The position numbers were made by a program, and so were the translations under genes. The notes beneath the pieces were generated by a model. That model saw only the letters and a program-made list of their open reading frames with translations, ran no database searches and was not told the DNA's origin. DNA of 64,000 bases from Chitinilyticum piscinae (GTDB lineage Bacteria; Pseudomonadota; Gammaproteobacteria; Burkholderiales; Chitinibacteraceae): NCBI RefSeq assembly GCF_015223195.1, contig NZ_JADFUA010000004.1, forward strand, positions 186,001 through 250,000, written 5' to 3'. Shown here piece after piece: positions 38,222-47,119 of this stretch (its first letter is position 1; each line of letters opens with the position of its first letter).

Positions 38222-38234
38222 GGGTATAACCCTG
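38220..38234. repeat. CAGG-type dyad element overlapping the lysS stop
   Basis: AAGG-GTATAAC-CCTG starts inside the TAA stop codon of lysS. GGTATTG and CAATACC, 13 bases apart further downstream (38242-38271), form a second related inverted pair. Confidence 0.5.
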
Positions 38235-38277
38235 AAGGCATTGGTATTGTTTGGCTTCGGCGCAATACCCAGAAAAG

Positions 38278-38306
38278 GCCAGCCTACAGGCTGGCTTTTT
38301 CATTTT
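38278..38306 (+). terminator. Rho-independent terminator of lysS
   Basis: A 7-bp stem (GCCAGCC/GGCTGGC) with loop TACA, then TTTTTCATTTT. It stops prfB-lysS transcription before the hydrolase gene. Confidence 0.85.
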
Positions 38307-38323
38307 CGATTAGAATCTGATCC

Positions 38324-39190
38324 ATGTCCCGCTATCGTTTCCATCGCATCTTCTGGCTGATTGTGCCTCTGGCCCTTGGATTAGGAGCACTGATCCTGAT
38401 CGGTGAGCGACTTACCAGTCCCGCAAACCGCGTTATTGGCGCTCCGCCAGCCGCGCTAGGTGCTACGCGTGTAACACTGCAGACGCAAAATAGCGATTAT
38501 GTGTCAGGTTGGCACATTCGTGGACGCGCCGGCGTTGGGTCAGTATTGCTATTGCACGGCGTGCGATCAGACCGGCGACAGATGCTTGCTCGGGCAGAGC
38601 GTCTTGTAGCCTTAGGTTTCGGCGTATTACTCATCGACCTGCCGGCACATGGCGAAAGTACAGGCCAGCACATTACCTTTGGCCACAACGAATCTTTGGC
38701 TGTCACCGCCGCAATCGATTGGTTGCACGCACAGGCGCCTGAAGACAAAATTGGCGTAATCGGTGTGTCGCTTGGTGGAGCATCCCTGATACTCGCGAAA
38801 CCATCACCATTTCTACGCGCCGCGGTGGTTGAATCAATGTATCCGGATATTGGCAACGCGATTACCAATCGGTTAACCATGCGGATCGGCAAAACGGGTG
38901 AAGTGATTAGTCCGCTTCTGCAGCTTCAGTTGAAATGGCAACTGGGTGTTGACCCGCAGGAGCTTCAGCCAATCAGCCATATTAGGCAACTCAATGCTCC
39001 ACTACTACTTGTTTCCGGCAGCGAAGACCAGCATACGACTCTTGCAGAAACACAACGGTTGTTTGCTGCTGCAAGTGAACCCAAACAACTATGGGTAGTC
39101 AACGGGGCCGCACACGTCGATCTCTTCAGGTACAGCCCTCGAGAGTACGAAGCACATGTTTTTTCATTTCTGCTTCAGAATCTTCGTTGA
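38324..39190 (+). CDS. alpha/beta hydrolase, membrane-anchored
   Basis: A 288-residue serine hydrolase with an N-terminal membrane helix (about residues 9-28, FWLIVPLALGLGALILIG). The core has VLLLHGVRSDRR (oxyanion strand), the nucleophile elbow GVSLGG (Ser at about 150), an Asp in SGSEDQHT and a terminal His in NGAAHVD, a full catalytic triad. It resembles YfhR/BEM46-type hydrolases; the substrate is unknown. The codon use and base composition look AT-richer than lysS and prfB, a possible sign of transfer. The start has no clear SD. It is followed by a terminator at 39311. Confidence 0.78.
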   Translation: MSRYRFHRIFWLIVPLALGLGALILIGERLTSPANRVIGAPPAALGATRVTLQTQNSDYVSGWHIRGRAGVGSVLLLHGVRSDRRQMLARAERLVALGFGVLLIDLPAHGESTGQHITFGHNESLAVTAAIDWLHAQAPEDKIGVIGVSLGGASLILAKPSPFLRAAVVESMYPDIGNAITNRLTMRIGKTGEVISPLLQLQLKWQLGVDPQELQPISHIRQLNAPLLLVSGSEDQHTTLAETQRLFAAASEPKQLWVVNGAAHVDLFRYSPREYEAHVFSFLLQNLR

Positions 39191-39233
39191 CACATAAGGA
39201 GGCAGTGATCAACAGTTGCAACAACGACGGAAA

Positions 39234-39306
39234 AAGAAAACGACAACAGCCGGTTTTCAGTTAATTCAAATCAGCGCTTAACCCAAGCCCAACGCCAGCT
39301 TATCCG
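39234..39306 (-). pseudogene. degenerate copy of the 3' end of the TerB-like gene
   Basis: Plus-strand bases 39247-39299 align without gaps to 39778-39830, the last codons and flank of the TerB-like gene, at roughly three-quarters identity by hand count. AAGAAAA is shared just upstream at 39234 and 39764. On the minus strand the copy still reads LALGLG before an early stop, where the intact gene reads LALGLAEAPV. The two copies flank the small gene at 39336-39695. It looks like a decayed duplication. Confidence 0.55.
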
Positions 39307-39310
39307 AATA

Positions 39311-39334
39311 CAAGCCAGCCCCAAGGCTGACTTG
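39311..39334. terminator. bidirectional terminator between hydrolase gene and 39336 gene
   Basis: A 10-bp stem (CAAGCCAGCC with GGCTGACTTG, one G-U pair) and loop CCAA, followed by TTCATT on the plus strand. It directly abuts the stop of the minus-strand gene. Confidence 0.6.
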
Positions 39335-39335
39335 T

Positions 39336-39695
39336 TCATTCTGTGCACAGGTAACTTAACTCTCGCTCGATGGCCGCCGCATGCCGATTCCAGGCTTCAA
39401 GCAGGCCGCCAACATTTTCCCCTTCTTCCGCTGCGGTACGCAGTAAATAGTTGCGATCAGCAGTCCAGTACATTCTCAGCCTTTGCTGATCGTACGTACT
39501 GATCAAAGCCGGAATATTGTGGGCATGACTGGCGGCAACCCGAGCTAGGCGCAAATTCGGGCAATGACGAATGCATAGCAAGGTGTGATAAAGAATATCC
39601 AGCAAGGCTTCCGCGATTGCTGGCGGACAAGCCGGACAGGAGGATTTAAGCCGCAGCCTGCAGCTCAGGCGAGCAATGAAGTCACTTAGCGGCAT
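39336..39695 (-). CDS. hypothetical protein, 119 residues
   Basis: I do not recognise this protein. It is Leu/Ala/Arg-rich and helical. It has Cys clusters near the N-terminus (SCPACPP at about 19-25, LLCIRHCPNLRLARV after it) and ends TADRNYLLRTAAEEGENVGGLLEAWNRHAA. No signal peptide or membrane span is evident. The SD is weak. It lies between two related copies of the TerB-like gene's 3' end, so it may have arrived with a rearrangement. The CxxC-like pair might bind a metal, but this is speculation. The frame is plausible but could be spurious. Confidence 0.5.
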   Translation of the reverse strand: MPLSDFIARLSCRLRLKSSCPACPPAIAEALLDILYHTLLCIRHCPNLRLARVAASHAHNIPALISTYDQQRLRMYWTADRNYLLRTAAEEGENVGGLLEAWNRHAAAIERELSYLCTE

Positions 39696-39796
39696 GGATT
39701 TTCACTTACTGCGGCAGAAAATTAGTCGCGCCAGAGGCAAGAACAACTCCGGAATTCAGTAGCAAGAAAATCGGCTGCAGCCGGCTTACTGTCAAT

Positions 39797-40285
39797 TCAG
39801 ACCGGCGCTTCAGCCAGCCCCAGCGCCAGCAGTGTCCGGTGCAGCACGCGGTGTTCTTCTTCGTGAATGCGCGCGCGGCGGCCGTAGGGGTACTGGCTGA
39901 CCGCGGCGGCGGCGATGTCGAGGCAGTATTCGTAGAGTTCGCGGGTTTTGCCGCGCTCACGCATCAGCTTGGGCGAGGCATTGATCCATTCGAACGCCAG
40001 CTGGCTGAGGCCGGCCAGCAGTTCAGGATCGGGGCGAGCCCGGGTGAAGCGCTCGATAAAGGCGTTGATCTGCTCCGGCTCGACAATCAGCTCGCCATCA
40101 GCCACCTCGGCCAGGTACGCCAGCCACTCGCATGCGTATTCGTTCAGGATGGAGATTTCGGCATCCTGCAGCTTGCCGTCGGCCCACATGATTTCGAGGA
40201 TGGGAACGAGGTTGAGCAGGAAAACATCGGTTTCGTTCAGTCCGTACTGGCTGACCAGTTCGTCGATGATGCGCTGGCGGGGCAT
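39797..40285 (-). CDS. TerB/DjlA-like protein
   Basis: The 162-residue cytoplasmic protein has the all-helical TerB-like fold by pattern. It shows an MWADGKLQDAEISILNEYA segment (residues 32-50), the acidic metal-binding loop of TerB and DjlA N-terminal domains, and a matching C-terminal half with EEEHRVLHRTLLALGL. Family members are linked to tellurite resistance or envelope stress, but single-gene versions are of unknown role. The start is set at ATG 40285 (GGA six bases upstream). It precedes no partner ter genes, so a tellurite function should not be assumed. Confidence 0.65.
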   Translation of the reverse strand: MPRQRIIDELVSQYGLNETDVFLLNLVPILEIMWADGKLQDAEISILNEYACEWLAYLAEVADGELIVEPEQINAFIERFTRARPDPELLAGLSQLAFEWINASPKLMRERGKTRELYEYCLDIAAAAVSQYPYGRRARIHEEEHRVLHRTLLALGLAEAPV

Positions 40286-40336
40286 GAGAATTCCATGAAA
40301 AAGGCCCGGCAAGTTGCCGAGCCTCCATCTTAATGC

Positions 40337-40378
40337 CAGCGTGCTGTGCCGCCAAAATCAGCAGGGCACGGCACGCTG
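40337..40378 (-). terminator. long hairpin downstream of hldD
   Basis: A 14-bp stem (CAGCGTGCTGTGCC, 40337-40350, with 40365-40378, one G-U pair) and a 14-base loop begin 7 bases after the hldD stop. No T run follows on the minus strand, so it may protect the mRNA 3' end or act with Rho. Confidence 0.5.
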
Positions 40379-40385
40379 CAGCGGG

Positions 40386-41387
40386 TCAGCCGCGCAACAG
40401 CGCTTCAACATAACGCCCCACCCCCTGCTCGACAGTCAGGAAAGCCTGGTCGTAACCGGCTTCGCGCAAGAGCGTCAGGTCGGCTTCGGTGAAACACTGG
40501 TACTTGCCCTTCAGCGCCTCGGGGAAATCGGTGTATTCCAGAATACCCTGGCTGACCAGTTCCGCCAGCGACAGCGGCGGCAGTCCGTCCGCCGCACGAC
40601 AGGTGTTGACGACGGTGACGGCGATGTCGTTGAACGGCTGTGCGCGGCCAGTGCCGACGTTGTAGATACCGCAGACTTCGGGGTTATCCAGAAACCACAG
40701 GTTCACTTTCACCACGTCTTCCACCGAGATGAAATCGCGGGTATGACCACCGGCCGGATAGTCGTTGTACTCGCCGAACAGCTTGACCTTGCCGGATTCG
40801 CGGTACTGGTTGAAGTGGTGAAACGCCACCGAGGCCATGCGCTCCTTGTGCTGCTCGCGCGAACCGTAAACGTTGAAATAGCGGAAACCGGCCACCTGCG
40901 CGGTGATGCGCTCGTCTTCCATGCGGCGGCGCACGATCTGGTCAAACAGCAGCTTGGAGTAGCCGTAGACGTTCAGCGGCTTTTCGCAATCCGGTGTTTC
41001 GATGAAGCCTTGACGGCCGTTGCCGTAGGTGGCGGCGCTCGAGGCATAAATGAACTGCGCCTCTTCCTGCTGCGCCCATTCGAACAGCGTCAGGGTGTAC
41101 TGATAGTTGTTGTCCATCATGTACTTGCCGTTGTGCTCCATGGTGTCGGAGCACGCGCCCTGGTGCAGGATGGCGCTGACTTCGCCGTCGAATTCACCGG
41201 CGGCCAGCGCCTCGATGAAGTCGTGCTTGTCCATGTAATGCAGGATGTCGAGATCGACCAGATTGCGGAATTTGTCACCACGGGTGAGGTTGTCCACCGC
41301 AATGATGTCGCGCTCGCCACGGTCGTTCAGCGCCTTCACCACATTCGAACCGATGAATCCGGCGGCGCCGGTTACGATAATTGCCAT
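40386..41387 (-). CDS. hldD: ADP-L-glycero-D-manno-heptose 6-epimerase
   Basis: HldD makes ADP-L-glycero-D-manno-heptose for the LPS core. The 333-residue short-chain dehydrogenase has the NADP-binding [14 protein letters not shown] at residues 7-20. The active-site [10 protein letters not shown] carries Tyr and Lys, and HQGACSDT and [14 protein letters not shown] are diagnostic for HldD. It is last in a minus-strand series with GH9 and ROK genes but 25 bases beyond the GH9 stop is its upstream neighbour only in the opposite order: transcription runs ROK, GH9, hldD. The start abuts a dyad element that supplies its SD-like AGGGA. Confidence 0.96.
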   Translation of the reverse strand: MAIIVTGAAGFIGSNVVKALNDRGERDIIAVDNLTRGDKFRNLVDLDILHYMDKHDFIEALAAGEFDGEVSAILHQGACSDTMEHNGKYMMDNNYQYTLTLFEWAQQEEAQFIYASSAATYGNGRQGFIETPDCEKPLNVYGYSKLLFDQIVRRRMEDERITAQVAGFRYFNVYGSREQHKERMASVAFHHFNQYRESGKVKLFGEYNDYPAGGHTRDFISVEDVVKVNLWFLDNPEVCGIYNVGTGRAQPFNDIAVTVVNTCRAADGLPPLSLAELVSQGILEYTDFPEALKGKYQCFTEADLTLLREAGYDQAFLTVEQGVGRYVEALLRG

Positions 41388-41400
41388 GGGTATATCCCTG
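41386..41400. repeat. CAGG-type dyad element abutting the hldD start
   Basis: ATGG-GTATATC-CCTG on the plus strand overlaps the hldD start codon. On the coding strand it gives CAGGGATATACCC directly before ATG, an arrangement almost identical to cmk. Confidence 0.55.
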
Positions 41401-41412
41401 TATCTTCCAGTT

Positions 41413-43167
41413 TTATTGTGTCATGCGGCTACACAGTGCCAGGTATAGCCAGGCGCCGTGCGGAATCCATTGCTCGGTCCAGCGCCAGCTGTGCGCCATG
41501 GTGGCGACTTCGGACTTGCGGAAATCGATGCTGTCCTCGTCATCCAGCCCGCTGGTGATGCCGTTGCATACGCCGCCGGGCGCGTTGAAGAAGCCCGGTT
41601 CGTAGCGCGGATTGTTGCGCCCCCAGCCCTGCAGCATGCAGGCATCAAAGGGGTTGGCACCCAGCAACCAGTTGAAGGCATTGTCGCCGTATTCACGGAT
41701 CTGCGCAGCAAATTCCGCATCATCGGCAAACACGCGGCTGGCGACTTCGGCTGCGGCAACAATCGAGCCCAGCCGTGCATTTTCACCCTGCCACCAGTAG
41801 CCGGTTTCATTGTCGTGCGGGATGAAGAACTGTGTTCCCCCCGGCTGCTTGGCATTCTTGACGAAATGGCGCGGATAGCCGAAGGGGTTGTTTACTTCAT
41901 TGGTGATGGCGATTTCGAAACGGTAGGCCTTCTCCAGCGCGGCGCGGATGCGGCCGGCCAGCGGCGATGCCGGCGCCACTTCCAGATAGCGCATCAGTGC
42001 CAGATAGGGCAAGCCGGCTTCGGCCGCGTGGTAGTAGCTGCGCTCACCCGCGTCATCCATGCGGAACCAGCCGGCGTCCTGCTGGCGAGCCAGCAGGCTG
42101 TCGACGCGGCGCGCCGCCGCGGCGGCGTACACGCCCTCGCCCGTCACCGCCAGCAGTTCGGTCGCAGCGAGCAGCGCGCAGTAGTCGTCGATCATGTTTT
42201 CGCGGCCGTCTTCCAGATAGCGCACATTGTTCGCCTCCAGATCGGCAAAACCCTTCTTCGCACCAGCCAGATACTCTGCGCGGCTGAAGCTCTCCCCGTC
42301 GCGGGCCAGCTGACTGGCGCGCGCCAGCGCGGCAATCGCCACACCACCACCCTGACGGTAGGCCGCGTGATAGGTGGCGAATTTCTCGCCCTTCTGCGTC
42401 TTGTATTCGCAAATGTCGCGACGGTTTTCGTCCTTGCTCCACTGGTCAAATACCGTCATGTAGAAATAGCCGTCCTCCGACTGCATGCGCAGCAGGAAGT
42501 CCGCACCATGCAGTGCCTCGTCGGTGATGCGCTCATAGAACCACTTGTTGAAGAACGCGATGGTCTTGCCGCTGTCCGGGCCTTCCGGATCATCCAGACG
42601 CTCGATCACCCACTCGGGGCGCTGCGGCAGCCGCGCCAGACCATCGATCAGGTTCCAGACCACTTGCGGGGTCTGTTGCGGGTTCATGTATTGCGAAAAC
42701 GACAGATGCGACAGGTATTTCGACACATCGCCCGAGGCGTCGTACCAGCCGCCATGCACATCACGGCGCTCGTCGCTGCCCCACAGCGGGCGGCTGCGGT
42801 CGGCCAGATCGAACAGACCGCTGCAGCGCTGGCCTTTGAGGTAGTGCACGATGTCGGAGATCATCAGTTCGGCAAACACACGCGAATGCACTGCAAAACT
42901 GGCCGACACCAGCGGAGGCTGCACACCGTCGATGACCAGGAAGTATTCGCCTTCCTGCGTCAGCGCCGAAAAATCGGCGCTCAGGAAATACCAGCCCTGC
43001 CACTTGGCAACACTGCCGCGGGCCTCGAGAGTACCTTGCAGCACTGCTTCGCGGCTGGCCGCGTCATAGACACGGAAACCCTGACCGGCGAGGGCTTGAT
43101 TGGCTTCGATAATGGCGACCTTTCTGGCCGATGGCGCATAACCCAGATGGTTGAGCAGAATTTTCAC
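41413..43167 (-). CDS. GH9 family glycosidase, probable cytoplasmic glucosaminidase
   Basis: The 584-residue protein has an N-terminal Ig-like CelD_N domain (residues 1-85, [19 protein letters not shown]). A GH9 (alpha/alpha)6 barrel follows, with the catalytic pair in [14 protein letters not shown] (about 120) and the terminal acid near [13 protein letters not shown]. It has no signal peptide. Cytoplasmic GH9 enzymes of this type in vibrios are exo-beta-glucosaminidases acting on chitosan oligomers, which fits the ROK sugar kinase 34 bases upstream. GTG 43167 is chosen because the longer frame overlaps the kinase gene and lacks homology. Cellulose-derived substrates remain possible. Confidence 0.8.
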   Translation of the reverse strand: MKILLNHLGYAPSARKVAIIEANQALAGQGFRVYDAASREAVLQGTLEARGSVAKWQGWYFLSADFSALTQEGEYFLVIDGVQPPLVSASFAVHSRVFAELMISDIVHYLKGQRCSGLFDLADRSRPLWGSDERRDVHGGWYDASGDVSKYLSHLSFSQYMNPQQTPQVVWNLIDGLARLPQRPEWVIERLDDPEGPDSGKTIAFFNKWFYERITDEALHGADFLLRMQSEDGYFYMTVFDQWSKDENRRDICEYKTQKGEKFATYHAAYRQGGGVAIAALARASQLARDGESFSRAEYLAGAKKGFADLEANNVRYLEDGRENMIDDYCALLAATELLAVTGEGVYAAAAARRVDSLLARQQDAGWFRMDDAGERSYYHAAEAGLPYLALMRYLEVAPASPLAGRIRAALEKAYRFEIAITNEVNNPFGYPRHFVKNAKQPGGTQFFIPHDNETGYWWQGENARLGSIVAAAEVASRVFADDAEFAAQIREYGDNAFNWLLGANPFDACMLQGWGRNNPRYEPGFFNAPGGVCNGITSGLDDEDSIDFRKSEVATMAHSWRWTEQWIPHGAWLYLALCSRMTQ

Positions 43168-43201
43168 AGGCGATCTCGTAAGTAGAAGGTATTCGAAGCG
43201 A

Positions 43202-44074
43202 TCAGGCGCAGCTTTGCAGCCAGTTGCGCACAGCACCAATCATGCCGGCGTGGTTGCCGGCATTCGCCAGCACGACGCGGCTCATGGTGCGGAAATCGGG
43301 TTGCAGACGTGGCAGCAGTGCCGCATCCAGCTCACTCTGGAATTGCGGCCGGTTGGCTATCCCGCCACCAATCACCACCCGCTCGGGGTTCAGCACATAG
43401 ATGAGATTGGCAATGCCGGCAGCCAGCAGATCCAGCCATTCGCTGACCAGCGCAGCGATCATGACGTCACCGGCATCACGCGCCGCAAAAATCTGCCGGC
43501 CATCGAGCTGCTGGCCGGTGCGCACGCTCACCAGATTGACCAGGCCACGCATCGAGGCGTGATCTTCCCAGCAGCGGTTGTCGATGTGCATATACCCCCA
43601 TTCGCCGGCTGCTGCCTTGTGCCCGCGATACAGCTGGCCATTGATGACGATACCGCCACCGATGCCGGTGCCGATGGCCACGGCCAGATAGTTGCGCACG
43701 CCTGCCGCCGCGCCGACCCAGCCTTCGGCCAGCGCCACGCAGTTGACGTCGTTTTCCACCGTGACCGGCAAGCCGAAGTGGCTAGCGAGCCGTTCGCCCA
43801 GCGCTATGCCAGCATAACCGGGTATCGCCTCGGCGGCGCCAAGTATCGTTCCGCCCTGCGGCGCAATCAGCCCCAGCGACGAGACGGCGATGCCGATCGG
43901 CTGCTGTGCCGGGCGCAGCGACGCCAGTGCCGCAATCATGCGTGCAATCACGGCTTCGGCGCCGTCCTTGCCCTGTGTATCGGCAACATGGGCCTCCAGA
44001 ACGAGGCCGTCTTCCTGCACGATGCCGTACTTGAGCTGGGTTCCGCCCACGTCCAGAGCCAGCAGCTGGCGCAT
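43202..44074 (-). CDS. ROK family sugar kinase
   Basis: The 290-residue kinase phosphorylates a hexose, probably glucosamine, N-acetylglucosamine or glucose. It has the ATP motif ALDVGGTQLKYGI (residues 6-18), the ENDVNCVALAEGWVGAA catalytic Asp region and GTGIGGGIVINGQLYRG. The usual ROK zinc site CxCGxxGCxE is replaced: GEWGYMHIDNRCWEDHASM has only one Cys. This places it with zinc-free ROK kinases. The ATG overlaps the ung stop as TAATG, so it is translationally coupled to ung. Pairing with a GH9 glycosidase suggests the product of that enzyme is its substrate. Confidence 0.82.
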   Translation of the reverse strand: MRQLLALDVGGTQLKYGIVQEDGLVLEAHVADTQGKDGAEAVIARMIAALASLRPAQQPIGIAVSSLGLIAPQGGTILGAAEAIPGYAGIALGERLASHFGLPVTVENDVNCVALAEGWVGAAAGVRNYLAVAIGTGIGGGIVINGQLYRGHKAAAGEWGYMHIDNRCWEDHASMRGLVNLVSVRTGQQLDGRQIFAARDAGDVMIAALVSEWLDLLAAGIANLIYVLNPERVVIGGGIANRPQFQSELDAALLPRLQPDFRTMSRVVLANAGNHAGMIGAVRNWLQSCA

Positions 44075-44742
44075 TACACACACTCCCAGTTGATCGGGGC
44101 ACACCCTTGCGCCCGCAGATAGTCGTTAGCCGCAGAAAAATGACCGTTTCCCAGAAAACCGCGGTACGCCGACAGGGGCGATGGATGCGCGGATTTCAGC
44201 AGCAGATGGCGCTCGGCCGGGATGCGGGACGCCTTTTTCTGCGCATGACTGCCCCACAGCATGAATACCAGATGCGGGAAACGTCCAGCCAGCTGTTCGA
44301 TCAAACAATCAGTGAATTCTTCCCAGCCGCGTTTTGCATGCGAGGCGGCGCAATCCGCCTCGACCGTCAGCACGGAGTTGAGCAGCAGAACCCCCTGCGC
44401 AGCCCAGCCCGCCAGATTGCCATGCTGCGGTGGAGTATGCCCGAGGTCACGGGCGATTTCTTTCCAGATGTTGCGCAATGAGGGCGGCACCGCTACACCA
44501 TGCGGCACGGAAAAGCTCAGCCCATGCGCTTCACCTGCACCGTGGTAGGGATCCTGCCCCAGAATCACTACCCGGACGGCTTCGGGGGATACAGCGTCCA
44601 GTGCAGCAAACCGCAGCGCGGCCGGCGGGTAGATCTGTTTGCCGGCGGCTTCCTCTGCCGCCAGAAATTCCTGCAGAGCCTGCCAGCGCGGGCTTTCGGT
44701 AAAGGAATCCAGCAGGGGTTGCCAGTTTGCGGGGATCAGCAT
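44074..44742 (-). CDS. ung: uracil-DNA glycosylase
   Basis: Ung removes uracil from DNA. The 222-residue protein carries motif GQDPYHG with the catalytic Asp (about residue 62) and HPSPLSAYRGF with the His loop (about 187), plus LNSVLTVEADCAASH. The start ATG 44742 is supported by AGGAG; ten further codons upstream are possible but overlap the previous gene. It overlaps the PilZ-like gene by 7 bases and the ROK gene by one, so these genes are translated from one message. Confidence 0.96.
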   Translation of the reverse strand: MLIPANWQPLLDSFTESPRWQALQEFLAAEEAAGKQIYPPAALRFAALDAVSPEAVRVVILGQDPYHGAGEAHGLSFSVPHGVAVPPSLRNIWKEIARDLGHTPPQHGNLAGWAAQGVLLLNSVLTVEADCAASHAKRGWEEFTDCLIEQLAGRFPHLVFMLWGSHAQKKASRIPAERHLLLKSAHPSPLSAYRGFLGNGHFSAANDYLRAQGCAPINWECV

Positions 44743-45251
44743 GCCTGCTCCTGTTTGTGCTGACGCAAGCACTGCCGGTGCCGGCCGAAGAGAAAACGGG
44801 CAAATGCTTCGTCCTGCTCTTCATCGCTGAAAATCAGCCTGGCAGTGACTCGCGAGCGACCATCTGCCAGTGCCAGGCAGGCAGTGATTCTGGCGGCGAA
44901 TTCGAACTGCGCCGGCAGCGCCGCGGACAACTCGCAGATCACGACCCCCTCGGCCCCCACGACCAGTGCATCCGCCTGGATCCAGGACAACTCCCCCACG
45001 GCAAACTCGAGCGCACAGGGTGTCAGCGGCTCGTTGCGCTGGCTTTGCGCCAGCCACAGCAGCAGCACATCCAGCTTGGCCTGCAGCAACCCCTGCGCCG
45101 CATCGGGTTCGGCGGGCTGGTCGTAGTCGTGCAGGATCTGCAACAAAGCGCCGGTTTCCCGGGCAGAGCGCCGCACGGGCCTGCCTGACTGCCAGGCGAA
45201 GGGCAATTCGGCCTGCCAGAGTGGCGCTGAGGTTTTCTCGTCAGGGTTCAT
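44736..45251 (-). CDS. hypothetical protein with PilZ-like C-terminus
   Basis: A 171-residue cytoplasmic protein with weak similarity, by eye, to small PilZ-type proteins. The C-terminal end RVTARLIFSDEEQDEAFARF followed by LFGRHRQCLRQ resembles the last beta strand and helix of PilZ domains. No clear RxxxR/DxSxxG cyclic di-GMP motif is seen, so it would be a non-binding or diverged member. The N-terminal part (residues 1-85) is unrecognised. It overlaps ung and starts this minus-strand series; the promoter probably lies in 45252-45350. Confidence 0.5.
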   Translation of the reverse strand: MNPDEKTSAPLWQAELPFAWQSGRPVRRSARETGALLQILHDYDQPAEPDAAQGLLQAKLDVLLLWLAQSQRNEPLTPCALEFAVGELSWIQADALVVGAEGVVICELSAALPAQFEFAARITACLALADGRSRVTARLIFSDEEQDEAFARFLFGRHRQCLRQHKQEQAC

Positions 45252-45350
45252 GGCGCGCTGTGGGGCAAAAACCGCGATTGTACCGGCATTTGCTTGAGTT
45301 TTTCCGCCAGCGCACTAAGCTCGGCTTATTACTGCCTTCCGGATTACGTC

Positions 45351-46190
45351 ATGCGCTCGCTGATCTGCTCACTTGCCCTGCTGTTCGCAGCCGGCAACAC
45401 ACTCGCCAGCTCGACCTCTCATGCCCCTGCGGCCTCGCACAAGGCCCCTGCCGCGCATGCGAAAACCAAGGCAGCCAGCCATGACAGCAAGGGTAGCCAG
45501 CACGATGGACCGGTACACTGGAGCTACGAGGGGGCCGGGGGGCCGGAAAACTGGGCCGGGCTGGATGCGGCCAACGGCTTGTGTGCCAGCGGGCGACAGC
45601 AATCCCCCATCGATATTCGCACCACCTATTCGATGGCGCTCGACCCGCTGCAGTTTGACTACAAACCGACCAAACTCAATGTGCTGAACAACGGCCACAC
45701 CATCCAGCACAATATCGAGCCGGGCAGTTGGCTGCAGGTTGGCAATGACCGCTACCAGCTGCTGCAATTCCATTTTCATACGCCCAGCGAAGAAGCCGTT
45801 GGCGGCAAGCGCTATCCGATGGTCGCCCATCTGGTGCACAAGAACGACGCCGGCCAGCTCGCGGTCGTCGCCGTATTCCTGACGCAGGGCACAGTCGACA
45901 ATCCGCTGTTCAATCAGCTCTGGGCGCGCCTGCCGGACGAGCACCCCATGTCGCTGACGTTCGAAGACCAGAAGTACAACCCTGCCACCATTCTGCCGCG
46001 CGATCTGCGTTACTGGACCCTGATGGGGTCGCTGACCACCCCGCCGTGCAGCGAAGGCGTACGCTGGTTGATCCTGAAAACCCCGGTCGCCATTTCCAAA
46101 AAGCAGCTCGCGCAGTTCCGCAAGGAATTCAGCATGAATGCGCGCCCCATTCAGCCACTGAATGAGCGGGCGATTCTCGACGCCCAGTAG
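45351..46190 (+). CDS. alpha-class carbonic anhydrase, periplasmic
   Basis: The enzyme interconverts CO2 and bicarbonate. The 279-residue precursor has a signal peptide (1-21, MRSLICSLALLFAAGNTLAS) and a His/Ala/Lys-rich segment to residue 55. The alpha-CA domain follows with WSYEGAGGPENWAGL, QSPIDIRT, the zinc ligands in QFHFHTPSEE and VAHLVH, and GSLTTPPCSEGVRW. All three zinc histidines appear intact. Start ATG 45351 (GGA upstream); the upstream in-frame codon at 45294 is rejected because it would precede the signal. It converges with tadA, 14 bases apart. Confidence 0.93.
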   Translation: MRSLICSLALLFAAGNTLASSTSHAPAASHKAPAAHAKTKAASHDSKGSQHDGPVHWSYEGAGGPENWAGLDAANGLCASGRQQSPIDIRTTYSMALDPLQFDYKPTKLNVLNNGHTIQHNIEPGSWLQVGNDRYQLLQFHFHTPSEEAVGGKRYPMVAHLVHKNDAGQLAVVAVFLTQGTVDNPLFNQLWARLPDEHPMSLTFEDQKYNPATILPRDLRYWTLMGSLTTPPCSEGVRWLILKTPVAISKKQLAQFRKEFSMNARPIQPLNERAILDAQ

Positions 46191-46204
46191 AAACTGGCTA
46201 GCGT

Positions 46205-47111
<907 letters not shown>

Positions 47112-47119
47112 GGCATAGG

